Shown piece by piece: positions 11,485-23,600 of a DNA stretch of 64,000 bases. Position 1 is the stretch's first letter. Every line of letters begins with the position of its first letter. The notes beneath the pieces were generated by a model. That model saw only the letters and a list, made by a program, of their open reading frames with translations. It searched no databases and had not been told where the DNA came from. This DNA comes from Tricholoma matsutake (lineage: Eukaryota > Basidiomycota > Agaricomycetes > Agaricales > Tricholomataceae). The stretch is taken from contig AP026548.1 in the NCBI GenBank assembly GCA_026075535.2, forward strand, positions 1,922,001 through 1,986,000. The letters run 5' to 3'. The position numbers and the translations under genes are program-made.

Positions 11485-11714
11485 TGTAGCCGTGGCAGCA
11501 GAGGCCCCAGTGGAGTCCATAGCAGAGTATGCAGCCAGAGTCCGGATTTCCCTTAGCAGTCATGTGACCTCATAGATAGACACATGTGTGTGTAGATAAG
11601 AATCATCTTGGCTTGTCCGTGTCCTTTCCAACTCGTGTCTAGTAGTAGATGCGAGCCCTGTCCGAACCATCTCGTCTAGTAGTAGATGAGACCCTGAGAG
11701 ACCACACGACTCCA
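11485..11714 (+). repeat. Element B 3' LTR
   Basis: 230 bp, TGTAGCC to GACTCCA, collinear with 4274-4503. The two GTAG-loop hairpins are kept but weakened by transitions such as GCG to ATG in the first stem. Confidence 0.93.
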
Positions 11715-11804
11715 GCGTGCTGAGAGTTTCTGGTTGTGCGCTGGCGAGTTTTGGTTGGTGTCATAAGAGGAGAAGAGACGAGTGAAGTGAGAGTTTGTAT
11801 ATAC
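11715..11804 (-). pseudogene. Element A leader and first codons of Gag
   Basis: Minus-strand ATG at 11764 begins MTPTKTRQRTTRNSQ and runs to the element B boundary. Joined across B with a single 4-bp target copy it enters the gag frame at 4269 without a break. 11765-11804 is the short leader between the LTR and ATG; no TGG-type primer site directly abuts the LTR, so the priming mode of A is unclear. Confidence 0.8.
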
Positions 11805-12510
11805 TGTTAAGAACTGATCCTGGAGGGCTCGTCGGAATCTGATCAGACACTGCGGGTGATAATAGCGGGGATTGTCGGGTCGATGCGGATTCTGCGGGAG
11901 GGGAAACAGAAAGGACTTGGCTTCAGCTTGTAAGAAGCTGCGCCCTTCACCTCGTCTGGTGTCCTAATTTCAAGTTGAAGGTCTGGAGGTAGGAGCAGGA
12001 AAGTGTGGGTAAATGCAAGGAGGAGTATGGGGGGACTTAGATTAAGTTCAGATGGGACTAGAACCTCAGAGGGAGACTAGAGGTCGAGTCGAATGTAGTT
12101 CAGACTCTTAGAGGACAGAGGTAGGAGTAGAAGGAGATTTAGATTGACAAGTTAAAGTCGAGTCTATGTCGATATACAAACTGAGGAGTACAAGGTGAAA
12201 CTAGCTAAACTTAAATACTAGAGTCCAGAATAAAGCGGAATGGAAACGGGAACTGCAGCAGTGTCTCGACTGCATAGATAAATTACCTAGCGGAGGCCGC
12301 ACAGGAATCTGTAGTCAAATTTGCAAAACTAGATGGCAGCCTTGGGAAGGCAGCCGTGGGTGCTGTACAAGGTGGCCTGGTGCACAGCAGTGTGGGCAGT
12401 GCAAGGCAGCCGGGAACAAAATCGGAAGGAGTAGACAAATGTCGGTTAGATGTGCAGGAAAGAGTCGGATGGAATGCAGGTTCTGATTGGGCGAGGATCG
12501 GTTCTTGACA
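11805..12510 (-). repeat. Element A 5' LTR
   Basis: Defined by imperfect inverted ends: on the minus strand it starts TGTCAAGAACCGATCC at 12510 and ends GGATCAGTTCTTAACA at 11805. The left side abuts the A leader; the right side interrupts the protease frame of element D at 12511. About 706 bp with no coding capacity. The partner LTR lies outside the window, so the target duplication (right flank begins CTCCA) cannot be checked. Confidence 0.8.
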
Positions 12511-12958
12511 CTCCACACCATAATTCACTGTTACCCAACTTCCTACAGTTCCCAATTGTAGTATGTGAGGGTTTGTTGATGGGAAGACTTGCATGCCAGC
12601 AACTTGAGCAAATGTGGGGGTAAGACCCATCATTGTGCTTCCTGAATCTCAGAGTGTCCATGCTTCACATCCACCAATAGATATCAGCATGGCTAAACAC
12701 TCCCTTTTCAGGTTTGTAGTCTGGTTGGGGTCTTGTTGTTTTATCCACATGTAAGTGTACCTTTCAAAAGTGGGCCTTGTCTATATCCTGTGCTGTTCTG
12801 TCCTTGCGAGACTTTGTGACCAGATTTCGGTCTGTTTCTCTGATCGCAAACATATGTTCAGTGTCAGATACATGGTCATACCAGTTGTTATTGTCATATA
12901 TGTCAACCTCGACCATTTCTTCTTTGTTACTCTGGTAGCCTTGAGATCCAATAGACTG
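12511..12958 (-). pseudogene. Element D protease fragment
   Basis: Minus-strand reading contains ISIGGCEAWTL, a TGA at an expected arginine, then DSGSTMMGLTPTFAQVAG and LGTVGSWVTVNYGVECQ, which is a retropepsin start with the catalytic D-S-G kept. The frame stops at the element A LTR. Between gag and this motif lies a poorly conserved linker. Retroviral-type aspartic protease is clear from D-S-G plus the hydrophobic strand after it. Confidence 0.8.
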
Positions 12959-15742
12959 TTAGGTGCCATGCTCTGATATTTGATCATCCTGTTCATCATC
13001 ATCCCTATTTTCTCCTTCAGCTATAGCAGTGTGGGCTGCTCGGACATGTGACTTATTCCATTTTGGTTTCTTGCAGTCCCTAGCATAGTGCCCTGGCTCA
13101 TCACAATTGAAACAATTCATGCCCACTCCTGCAGGTATCGCTGCAAGTTTGTCATTATCATGGTGTGCCTTGGACATTTTTTGATCATCATTATTCCTGG
13201 GCTTGAAGTTCAATCTATAGTTGTTCATGTGGTTATTTACAAAGATTCTTGGTTTTGATCCACTGCTGTCCTGGTTCAGGTCTGATCTCTTCATTAAGGT
13301 TACGCCAACCTTCCTTGCCTTATCCTCATGTCGGCCTTGGGCCTTCGATGTTTCCGTAGTACGAGTAGTACTTGTTGAATGCTGATTGTAATGTTCCATG
13401 GTTTTCATAGCCACTTCCAATGCTTTGCCTTCAGACACGAAATCCTCAACAGTTTTTGCTTCTGGCATGAGACCATTCTTGAGCATTTTTGTGTGCATTT
13501 CCTTAGGAAGGCCACATAGGAAGGTGTTCATGATGTTGTATGCATCTGGGTATACTGACATGTTCTGGGCATGATCAATGAGAGTATCATAATATCCTTG
13601 AATACCAAGCTTGTCCAAGTAATGTGTGGCAGTGTATGCTTCACGAGCATCTTGCATGGTAGTTGGCTGCGTAAAGCAATCATATAGGCCAATAATTATG
13701 TCCTCAAAAGTCCAGTGTAGCTGGGATTGGTTCACATGGATGACATGACAAGAGTACCATTTCTTTGCTTTGCCTTCCAAGAATTTGGGAGCACATAGCA
13801 TGCATTCCTGGTCCCTATTGTCTCCTCCATACTGGATGGCTTGAAGCATTATGACCACATTGATGAGCCAATTTTCTAAGTCTGAGAACTTAGGTGATCC
13901 ACTGTAATGTCCTACAGAGCTGGGGTCGGCTCTACAGACTTTCATTCATTCAGATATTCTGAGTCGAACAGTGAGGTGTTCTTGACAGAGCCGTAGCAAG
14001 CAATCATGCATCTGAGTGCGATGGTGTTCAGATGTAGCACATACAGTGGCCAACAAAACTGTTCCAATGTTTTCAAACTTTTAATGTTAAGGTATATTCC
14101 ATAATTTTCTCAGATTTTATGACAATTTATTTCATTTTATTCAAGTACACTTATTAAAAGTTTGAAAACATTGGAATGGTTTTGTTGGCCACTGTACACC
14201 AGGTGTGTGTAACCTAGCTCAATCTGCGAGTGGCATAGAATAACCCCTATGCAAAGGGTGTCAATTATTCAGTTGATTGGGGTCATCTCCTCCAGGGTCA
14301 AAACCTCCTCCACCATTGGGAGGTTCACCATCAATACCTCCACCACCTCCACCATTGCTGGTTGTACCGTAGGGATTATAGTGTTGGGAGGAGTTATGTG
14401 GGACAAATGGTGGGTCTGGGGGTCGTCTTCAATTTCTGTTAGTTCAGTCATCTGTCCCATCATTGTCACCATTAGGATTACTGGATGGTCAGGTCAGTCT
14501 TGCTGTCCATGTGTAGCAATGGTCTAACATATTGATGTGACAATGTCCATCGAACATTATTCCTTGATCATCATACAACAAGTTCCCAGCTATCTCAAGG
14601 TCCTTGTTTCTAAGAGGTTGGTAAGTGATTTGGTCCTCGATGGTGCTCGCCATAGGGGTTCGTGCTCTATGGGGCACTTGAATCATTGGTCTGGACGTTT
14701 CGGATGTTCCCTGTGCAGCAGGTCAAGTAGAGTCTATGCCTTCAGTTGGTTCTGGCTGGTGAAAGGTCATTGGGGACAGTGTCTTGTCGAATGTAACATG
14801 GTGATGTCAATTAACTGCATCACAATGGTGGCAGTAGTTGTTGTTCAATTCCCCTGCTTGCTGAGGTGCACTGATACTGGCAATTGCAATCTCGACAGCA
14901 GGGTCCACATATGAATATTCCGGTTGTACATCTCAGGGTACTCAAATATCTTCAGTTTCATGTTTAAGCTGATGTCGAGGGGTCTCAACTCATTGTTCCA
15001 TGTAGTCTTCTAGGTTTGTTATGGATGGAGTTGACATTATCGTATCCCTTTTCTTTGAGGCGACCCATTTCGCTATGAGCACCTTGAATATATCAAGGTA
15101 CATGTTCTTGTAGACCATCAAAGATGGGTCTACCTTTTTCTTGGTGAGGGTTAAGACCTCTCTCATTTGGTTATGCACTATGTTCCTGATCTTCACATGT
15201 AGATATTGGTTTGTGAATGGGCCTTCATCCCATATTAGGCCTTCAGATCAGTTCAGCATTTCCATGGGGTCTTCAACCTCAATTTCACTGTCTGACACTT
15301 TGTTCCCATCCGCATCGATATGGGCAGTCTCAATGGTAGGCTGTAAGTGTTCCAGAATACAAGGTAAATGGGAATTTGAAGTTTGGTGTTGGCATCCAGT
15401 CTGAGCTTCTGGAGTCTTGGGTAGTTGGTGCAAAGATGCGAATGCTGGGGCCAGTGGAAAGGGTGGTTGCATATCCCCTCAATGTTCTGAGATGAAGGGG
15501 TTTGGCGTGCTGGGTGCATGCCTGTCACCTACTCGATGGCCAGATCCCTGTGGCTTAGGTACTTGCATAGCGAGTCTGGTCAGCACTGGTATCAGTGACG
15601 ATGGAACTTGTGTCATCATTCTCAGTCTGGTTTCGTGTGCCTTTGCTTTTAGAGAGTCACTCTGGGACTCTCGTCTACTCTTGAACCTCCTACTTCTGCT
15701 TGGGTTGGGGCTTGTTGTGTAGCGGTCATGGTCATCATCTGT
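12959..15742 (-). pseudogene. Element D Gag
   Basis: Best-preserved part is 13945-12959: a capsid-like domain (FSDLENWLINVVIML, FLEGKAKKWYSCHVI, TFEDIIIGLYDCF, FLCGLPKEMHTKML) and a CCHC knuckle CFNCDEPGHYARDC near 13100. A TGA just before codon MKVCRADPSS sits at an expected arginine. Upstream are a Gly/Asp/Pro-rich linker near 14300, the MITE, more coding-like sequence (14490-15530) and a possible start near 15736 (MTATQQAPTQAEVGG). Several stops break the N-terminal half. The length is large for a Gag, so part of the upstream frame may belong to something else. Confidence 0.8.
14046..14194. mobile_element. Mariner-type MITE with TA target duplication
   Basis: 149 bp with about 41-bp terminal inverted repeats starting CAGTGGCCAACAAAAC and continuing to CAAACTTTTAA; arms differ at two positions only. 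TA flanks both ends (14044-14045 and 14195-14196). The short AT-rich centre has no coding capacity. CAGTGG-type ends and TA duplication are features of Tc1/mariner. It interrupts the D gag frame. Confidence 0.95.
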
Positions 15743-16546
15743 CTTGTTGTCAAAGGCATCATGTTGCTATGTTTGTTTGCCAGTTGAGTATATCTGATAT
15801 AAGTAATAACTTTGTACTTCTATTTGGGAAGCTTGTGGCTTCCAATAGCTGGTTAGCTCAAAAAAATGTAATGGGTAGTTACTAGCTTAGAATACTTAAG
15901 ACTTATGTTGTACCTAACAGAGCAGAATCCAGTCTATTGGTTGCTATGTCATGTACGTTGTAAGTAAAAAGTAGTTACTGGTTAACAACTATCAACATTT
16001 GACTAAGATAGGCCTGGGGGCCAAGTCATATGCAAGAGGTATCCATTACAGTTTCACTCAGGAGCATCACCACATCATGACTACCCCCTCTCACTCGCAA
16101 ATGCGAGGTGGGGGTGGTTCTTGGTCTGTTTCTCTCACAACGGCCACCACATCACCTCCACCACCCCCCCTCGCTCGCAATTGCAAGTTGGGAGTGGTTC
16201 CTCATTGTATTTATATATATATATATTTATAATAAACTATTAATGTCATACTCATTGAAACCCCCCCATACCCATGGTAAAACTGCACCCGTAACCATAA
16301 TGGGTATGGTGTTCACGGGTATGGGTATGGGCTCATGAAATTATACCCGGGGGTTACCTGAGTCACACCCTAAGCTCATCAATAAAAGCATCAATGCACT
16401 ATGGAAAACAATGATGAACACAAATCTTCATTTGGAACTTGCTATGCATGTTCTTTTTTCTTTCAGCATGATCAAGCATCAAATATGTCAATGATTACCA
16501 CACCTTCATATCGAGTATGAGTTGAGCTGGATGCCCATTATTTGCC
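15743..16546. other. Non-coding stretch: possible D leader/LTR, AT microsatellite, G/C-run repeats
   Basis: 15745-15990 may include the D leader and LTR (minus-strand TGTTAACCAGTAACTAC) but no partner copy proves it. 16080-16200 has two imperfect copies of a CCCCCTC...GGTGGTTC segment, 16211-16230 an AT microsatellite, and 16260-16375 runs of GGGTATGGGTATGGG type that resemble ends of some fungal hAT elements. No gene is seen. Confidence 0.5.
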
Positions 16547-18140
16547 TTAACCTGAATAGCTCTCCACATTTCTTTTTGCTTTGATGATGAGCATTTCTGA
16601 CCAGGGGTGAGCAATAATATTTTTCTCAGGCAAAGGACTGATATGTATCTTGACTACAATTGCCCTTACCAACCCCACCTCATCATGGGAGGTTGGTACA
16701 TGTGCATCTGGCTGCTTTGGGTCAAAATGTGGTGACTTGCTATAGATGAGCATCTGCATTGCCAGATTGATTACATGTGCAAGGAAGCTGTTGTTTGTGA
16801 GTAACTGAGATCAGTAAGTTTGTGGATCAATGCACTTGATTTTTCTCTTCCTCCAATTGTACTTCTTGCCTGTAGTAGTCTTCAGTTGTGCAGCAAATTC
16901 CTTCATCATGGTCAGGTTGTTGTTTGCATTGTCACAAGTGATGTGGCCAACCTTCATAGTGGAGGATAAGCCTGGTGGGACATTGACAACATTGCTTTGC
17001 TTACCTTATGCTCAATTCCCACTCATCTGACAATCTTGAATAAAGTCTGGCCAAGCCATTCACCATTGTGTGCATTGTTGAGCCATGTGAAACTGATTAT
17101 AGTGCTCTTGAGTTCCCATTTTCCAGGTGTCGGCTCTTCGATCCAGTGTGCTGTGACTGCAAAATAGCCATCTGCATTTCCCATCTGCCATGCATCACAT
17201 GTTAAACTGACTTTGCCTTGAACAGTCGGACCCTGGGAAATGATGAGAAAAGAATGAAAAATCAATGGAACACATACATTGAGTTGGGCTTTCAATGTTG
17301 TAAGGTGATTCTTGAACATGCGCATGATTTCTGCCCGAGTTGCCTTCTGACCTGGAATCTTGACACCATTTGGGGTGCGAGAAGCAACATCAATCAACTC
17401 CTTGAACTTAGGATGTTTAAGGGCTTGGATTGGCTGCAAAGAAAGGCAATGAAACAGGAGATTTAGTTGCAAGAATGGATTCCTTACCTGATCCATACCC
17501 ACAAGCCACTCCACTGCTACTTGATGGAAGAGCTTTTCTGAGTAAGGGATGACTCACTCAGAGAGCTTCTTCTCTCTAAGAAGCTTTGATGAGAAGTTGG
17601 CACCCTTAGCCCAGTTGCAATATTTGCCCTGTATGGGGGGAAGGTTCAGAAATTGAAAACAAAACACAAACATTATGCCCTGCATGGCATGCCTTGAGAT
17701 GGCATTGCAAAGTCATGACTTCATCAACAAGACTCTTATTGCCCCTGGACATCATGTCAGTATACATGACGAAATGTTGATGCAAGAACTCACAGGCATA
17801 TTTTGCACATATGATACTTTTTTGACTTCCCACTGACTTCTTTGACAACAGCAGTACAAAAGAAATTATCCACGTCTTGCTGCTTATCTTCACATGTAGA
17901 TGAATTGTTGTTGACTGGCTGGACATCCACATCCATGAGTAACCCATTTGCATTGATGGCCTGTGGATTTCCCAGGGTTGCACTTTTCTTCTTACCTGAA
18001 AGAACATCAGAAAAGTGGTTGGTTAAGTTGACAAACATCATGATTCAGAAAAACCATACCCTTGTCACAAATATCCCCCTCAGCATCCGTCATGTCAATG
18101 TCATCAACTGTAACTAACATCACACACATTCTCTTTACAG
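16440..18140 (-). pseudogene. hAT-family transposase with BED zinc finger, decayed
   Basis: Minus-strand pieces in order: acidic N-terminal part near 18060; BED-finger halves at 17880-17790 (DVDNFFCTAVVKE, KYHMCKICL) and 17750-17680 (TLQCHLKACHAG); hAT core at 17514-17023 (GKVSLTCDAWQMGNADGYF, TAHWIEEPTPGKWELKS, NNAHNGEWLGQTLFKIV) and 16760-16547 (HVINLAMQMLIYSKSPH, HDEVGLVRAIVVK). These are the standard DNA-binding and RNase-H-like segments of basidiomycete hAT transposases, which cut and paste DNA. Pieces are in different frames, partly because of introns, and several stops interrupt them. Termini were not identified. A CAGGGGTGAGCAA at 16604 resembles a hAT end but has no mate. Confidence 0.8.
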
Positions 18141-19448
18141 GTGACATTGTTGCTGTGGCATACCTCTTTTTGGCTGTAAAGAATGCACCAAAGTGAGAAA
18201 GTATGCTTAGGACATGAAGACAACATATGTGGGACTGGCTGATTGACAATTTCATCTTCAGCATCACTGTCGTCATTGGCAACAGAAGAGATGTTACACC
18301 TGTTTTGTGGAGTTGACACTGCACTAGCTGAGGTGGGCACATTTGCGTCGGCACCCACAATTGAAGAAGGAGGGTCATTCTTGTCAGCTTGTCAGGAGTG
18401 GAAATCCTGGACAACTTTGCACTGGAAGGAAAGTTGAGGTGTCTCACTGTTGGCAGTGTCCTTGAGCTTTGCTGTGAGGTTGAGTGTTTGTGCTGGGCAA
18501 GGTACTTCCACTTGTCTTATAATCCATCAATATAGATAGCAAATGATCATTTAGGTATGCACTGGAGATGTTGCAGCTCTGCTACAAGATGTTGCAGTGT
18601 GAGCTCAACAAGATCCAGGGAAAAATCGGTCCAGTTGATTTTTGAAAGATAAACCCATTCTGAGTTTGCCCTGGCAGACATGGTGAAGGTGGCCACCAGA
18701 ATCACAGCAATCCTCCCCAAACAATGCATCGAATCAGTGGTTGAAAGTCTCATGTGGAGTATCACCTTCCTTAGTGTTCATAACAGACCAGATTTTATTG
18801 TCTTTGGATCCCTTTGGTATGGCATCTGACAATGAGCTTGAGAGAGCACTGATGTCCTTGACAAGTTGTTTGATGGTTTCTGGAGTGCACATTTTGGGTA
18901 CAGAAGAGGCAATTGAACAGTGTATGGCATGAGTTGAGGCAAAATGGGCAACGAGCGTTGGGTGCATGGTTGTCATAAATATTTGAAAGACAGGCCACAA
19001 AGGGTTACATTGTACATGTACTTGAGCAAAAAGGAAGACTTGGGGAAGGACAGATAGGCAAATGAGGAGCCTGGCAGTGGGCGGACAAAAAGTGACAGGG
19101 AACAAAGACAGGTGTGTCCATGCAAAGTTGATAAATTAAAGTTTGATGATGCAGTGATTACCCAAGCCATAAATTTCTGCAACAACAAACATTCCTCCAT
19201 TGCTTGCAAAAGCCGCAGCCTGATGACCTGGCTTTGGCTTTTCAGGATGCCAGGCCAGGCCAAAGCCATAATGAAGCCATCATTTTGGACCGGCTCAGCC
19301 TGGCTCATGGCCTCAGGCCAGGCCATGCACATCACTATCTATTCTTTCATTTATATGTGGAGAAAGCAGAATAGTGTGGATTATGAGCACAATCTGATCC
19401 ACACAAATGACTTCCAACCACATGAATTACATGGGTCTGACATCCTTT
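18141..19448. other. Mostly non-coding stretch with a GGCC-rich patch
   Basis: 18141-18450 could still be N-terminal hAT sequence on the minus strand (low confidence). 19200-19330 is a dense run of GGCC/CCAGG/AAGCC words with internal inverted repeats, such as CAGGCCAGGCCAAAGCC, possibly a MITE. I see no convincing gene in the rest. Confidence 0.4.
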
Positions 19449-19790
19449 TGTTAGGAAACAGCCCCATTACCTAATAAAATTTCATTTAATTTTACTATGT
19501 CAAATTATGCTACATTATGCTGAATGACACTACACCTTGATAGCATGAGAAGTTTATTTCACATGCATCAATATGTATGTGCATGTAAAACCCTAAATAT
19601 ACACCAGTTGTGTTCTCTTAGGTATTCCACCTATACTTGTGGTATGAAACACCTTTCTCAACAAACTCATCTATTAATAACCCTTGCATCAAAACCATCA
19701 ATTCCCCCATCATGCACACGCATCACACCCCCTGCTTGTAGAGAGAACCTGCATGGTCTTAGCTAGCAGATAGTGGATGTCACCCTAACA
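19449..19790 (+). repeat. Solo LTR of family F
   Basis: Starts TGTTAGGAAAC, ends CCCTAACA, and is collinear with the 402-bp LTRs of F1 but shorter (342 bp) through internal deletions. A perfect CCTTT duplication flanks it (19444-19448 and 19791-19795). A solo LTR arises by recombination between the two LTRs of a full element. Confidence 0.95.
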
Positions 19791-20086
19791 CCTTTCAGAG
19801 CCAGAGCCCAATATTCTGCCTTATCCAACTGCTTCCCCAGTTCAGACACCACAAAAGCAAGCTGTTTCTTGCTCTTCATTGGAAGGGTGGGGTACTCTGT
19901 GCAGAAAATCAGGACACCTTCAGCAGTTGTGCACTATCACTTACAATTCTTTGAGGTCATCCCACACTACATCTGACCCTCCTGGTAACTTCTCTGCTTT
20001 CATTTCACTACTCACAGTAATTGAGGCACTAGAAGAGGCACTCAATTTTGCCAAAACAAATTAAAAGGGAGAAACCAGATATATAT
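19791..20086 (-). pseudogene. Short coding-like fragment, unknown family
   Basis: Minus-strand reading near 19920-19796 gives VLIFCTEYPTLPMKSKKQL followed by AFVVSELGKQLDKAEYWALA, a good-looking protein stretch cut at the solo LTR. I do not recognise the family. Downstream of the LTR the frame is not convincing. Confidence 0.4.
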
Positions 20087-20622
20087 CACTGCTGGGGCTG
20101 GGTGCTGTTTCCTCTGGAAACATGGATCAGGATATGTGTTTTGAGATTTATGATCCACGTTTCCATGAGAAATATGTAGAAAGTATTCACAGGTGAAATC
20201 TTAAAAACATGAATCATGTTTGTCAGCTGTTTTAATTTAAAAAATCAAACATTTATCCAAGAATTTTTCTCTAAGAAACAGGTAGAAAAAATGGAAAGTG
20301 TTTCCATATTGTTTACTTTAAAAAATTGTTACATTTTTCTTACCATGTTTCTAAGAAATAAATGTATCAAGGATCCATGCATGTGTCTGTTGAGAAACCT
20401 TATAGTTTATGTATTGGAAACACACTTTGGAAACATTACATGTGTTTCCCGGAGAAACACGAATCAAGAAAACACATGACATTTTTCCATGGGAAACACG
20501 AAAAGATACATCAATTGCCCCGCTCATCATGTCGATGATCGTGCGATGAGCGACTCCCACTGGGACTCAATTGGTATGGGCACAATGGATGCTCGGAGGG
20601 TCACTCATGCGATAACATCCAG
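20087..20622 (+). repeat. Repeat K copy 1
   Basis: About 536 bp nearly identical to 57061-57599. It begins CACTGCTGGGGCTGGGTGC, ends ATAACATCCAG, and is full of inverted GGAAAC/GTTTCC words (for example CCATGGGAAACAC). No target duplication and no good frame. Both copies are followed by the same satellite material, so K was probably copied as part of a larger block. Confidence 0.8.
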
Positions 20623-20689
20623 CGGCTTGGTCTTATCAGTAAAATTTGCAGTTGTATTTTGTATGTAACTGGTCAGCTACTACTTGGAA

Positions 20690-23600
20690 GAACTTGAAAA
20701 TGAAGAATTGCCTGGCACCGAAGGGAATGGATAACAGCTTGTAGATGAAGGTCCCAAACTCAATGCATATCAGCGTGAGGGTTGAAATGGCAGAACTACC
20801 ATGACATTGTACATGCGGTGCTCAACGCTCAATGGTGTGAGGGTTCAGCATGTTGTAACCACCTGGACTTAGGGTTTCCTGGCACCAAAGGGGATGGATA
20901 ACAGCTTGTAGATGTCAGTCCCAAACTCAATGCATATAGCATGATAAGTAACAACTGTTGCAGCCTCACAGTAACCAATGGAACTAGCATGATGTTTGAG
21001 TGCTCAACACTCAATGGCGTGAGGGGTTTCAACCAGCCATCTCGCAAAGGTTGGCAATCCAAGGTTGGTCATAATGTGTGAACATCTCATTGCCAAGAAT
21101 AGTGTTGGCAACCTGAGCAGCATGGACAAGGTTCATCTCCAGTAAACATGTTTGCAAGTGTCCTTGCTCAGACTTGTTGTCCTTGAGCACATCAAGTAAG
21201 AATGAAGTTGCAGGTTGAAGAACTTGAAATGAAGAGTTGCCTGGCACCTAAGGGGATGGATAACAGCTTGGAGATATAGGTCCCATACTCAACACATATC
21301 AGCGTGAGGCTTGTATAATGGAAAGAACTGGAAATGGCAGAGCTACCGTGACGTTCTCCATGTGGTGCTCAATGCTCAATGGTGTGAGGGGTTTGAATGT
21401 ACTGTAACCACTGAGGGCAAGAATACCACACACTTATCACAAGAAAAACAAGACCTGCCTGTCGCCAAAGGGTCTCGATAACACCTTGTTGACGCAGGTC
21501 CCAAGCTCAATGCATGTCCGTGTGAGATTTGCAAACTGTTACAGCATCACAACAAGCAGGACTTCATCATGCTTGCAAGAACTTTAGGTGGAAGAATTGT
21601 GTTCTGGTGCTCAATGCTCAATGGCATGAGGGGTTTGAATGTACTGTAACTGCCAAGGGTAAGAATACCACACAATTATCACAAGAAAAACAAGACCTGC
21701 CTGTCACCAAAGGGTCTCGATAACCTCGTAGATGCAGGTCCCAAGCTCAATGCATGTCCATGTGAGATTTGCAAACTGTTGCAGTGTCATGACAAGCAGG
21801 ACTTCATCATGCTTGCAAGAACTTGAGATGGATGTTAAGATTGATAACACTGTCAGCAACCTCAAGGCTGTCAACAATTTGGCGAGCATAGACATTGGTG
21901 ACACCAGTGTACGAGTCAGGTGATGTGGCATTTTGTGATGTTCTCCTTGCGGTGCTCAACACTCAACAGCATGAGGGGTTTGAACTTCGAAGGAGTTGTG
22001 GACAAAACTATACAAATTTGCCCAAGTCTTTAGGGCCAGTTAGACATTGGATATGCTCATCGACATTGCTCATCATCGATCATTGATCATCCCTCCCTCA
22101 GTGTTCAACAATCTGGCAACAGCTGTCACAACTCCTTCAAACCCTCACGCCGTTGAGCATTGAGCACATCAAGGAAAATGTCATGGTAGTTCTGCCATTT
22201 CCAGTATATGCAAGCCTCATGCTGATATGCGTTGAGTTTGGGACCTACATCTACAACTTGTTATCCATCCCCTTCAGCACCAGGCAACTCTTCATTCTTG
22301 TAATAATTGTGTGGTATTCCTTCCCTCAGCGGTTACAGTACGTTCAAACCCCTCATGCTGTTGAGCGTTGAGCACCAGAACACAATTCTTCCACCTCAAG
22401 TTCTTGCAACCATGATGAAGTCCTGCTTGTCGTGATGCTTTAACAGTTTGCAAATCTCACGTGGACATGCTTTGAGCTTGGGACCCGTGTCTACAAGGTG
22501 CCTTTGGCAACAGGCAGGTTTTGTGTTTCTTGTGATAATTGTGTGGTATTCTTACCCTTGGTGATTACAGTATGCTCAAACCCCTCATGCCATTGAGCAT
22601 TGAGCACCAGAACACAATTCTTCCACCTCAAGTTCGTGCAAGCATGATGAAGTCCTGCTTGTCATGACAATGTAACAGTTTGCAAATCTCATGCGGACAT
22701 GCGCTGAGCTTGGGACCTGCATCTACAAGGTGCCTTTGGCAACAGGCAGGTTTTGTGTTTCTTGTAATAATTGTGTGGTATTCTTACCCTTGGCAATTCC
22801 AGTATGCCCAAACCCCTCATGCCATTGAGCATTGAGCACCACAAGTAGACTGTCACAGTAGTTCTGCCATTTCAAGTTTTTACAAGTATGCAACCAATGA
22901 AGTCCCAGTTACTGTGAGGCTGCAACAGTTGTTAAATATCATGCTATATGCATTGAGTTTGGGACCTGCTGTTATCAAGACTTTGGTGGCAGGCAAGTCT
23001 TGTTTTTCTTCTAATAATTGCATTGCATTCTTATACTCATGTTCCAGTGGTTACAGTACATTCAAACCCCTCCTGCACCATTGAGCATTGAGCACCGCCA
23101 GGAGAATGTCACCATGGTGCTTCCATTTGAAGTTTTGCCAAGTGTAGTCCTTCCACCCCCAAGCCCTGGCAGTTACAGCAAGCTCAAACCCTCACGCCCT
23201 TGAGCGTTGAGCACCACAAGTAGAGTTCTTCCTAATATGCAAGCCTCACGCTGATCTGCATTGAGTTTGGTACTGACATCTACAAGCTGTTATCCATCCC
23301 CTTTGGTGCCAGGCAACTCTTGTTTTTCTTGTGATGATTGTGTCATATCCTTGTCCCAAGTCCCTGCGCTTACAGCATGCTGAAACCCCTCACACCATTG
23401 AGTGTTGAGCACCAGAACACAATTCTTCCACCTCAAGTTCTTGCAACCATGATGAAGTCCATGCTGTAACAGTTTGCAAATCTGACACGGACATGCATTG
23501 AGCTTGGGACCTGTATCTACAAGGTGTTATCGAGACCCTTTGGCGACAGGCAGGTTTTGTTTTTCTTGTGATAATTCTTACCCTTGGCGATTACAGTACG

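Larger units (their letters stand above)
4274..11714 (+). mobile_element. Ty3/gypsy retrotransposon B, full length, nested in A gag
   Basis: 7.4-kb LTR element. Both LTRs are 230 bp (4274-4503, 11485-11714), begin TGTAGCC and end GACTCCA. A primer-binding-like TGGTGACAACAGG follows the left LTR and a purine tract precedes the right one. Flanks GCGC (4270-4273) and GCGT (11715-11718) read as a 4-bp target duplication with one transition. Removing B plus one flank copy makes the element A gag frame continuous from its ATG at 11764, which confirms the boundaries. Order is gag, protease, RT, RNase H, integrase, then a small membrane-protein frame. All large frames carry stops or a frameshift. Confidence 0.95.
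1..12510 (-). mobile_element. Ty3/gypsy retrotransposon A, interrupted by B and C; 3' end outside window
   Basis: Minus-strand LTR retrotransposon. Reading from high to low coordinates it shows a 5' LTR (11805-12510), a short leader, the first codons of gag (11764-11715), then the rest of gag (4269-2901), protease (2897-2299) and reverse transcriptase (763-1). RNase H, integrase and the 3' LTR must lie left of base 1. Element B (4274-11714) splits gag and element C (764-2298) splits pol between protease and RT. A itself lies inside the protease region of element D. The reading frames carry several TGA stops at expected arginine codons, so the copy is dead. Gag-protease-RT order and zinc knuckles are seen; the Ty3/gypsy class follows from that order and the RT motifs. 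Confidence 0.9.
12511..15990 (-). mobile_element. Gypsy-type retrotransposon D, 5' part, split by element A
   Basis: Minus-strand element that hosts the whole A/B/C nest. It shows upstream non-coding sequence (about 15745-15990), gag (about 15742-12959) and the start of a protease, where the A LTR cuts it at 12510/12511. The rest of pol must lie left of the window. A MITE interrupts gag at 14046-14194. The right boundary is approximate because no second LTR is visible. Confidence 0.8.

Noticed and set aside
14249..14914. Plus-strand frames of about 90-125 residues
   Set aside because: They are antisense to the Gly/Pro-rich part of element D gag, and their composition reflects that repeat-rich sequence.
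16600..16625. hAT terminal repeat CAGGGGTGAGCAA
   Set aside because: It lies inside the apparent transposase region and has no inverted partner or 8-bp target duplication.
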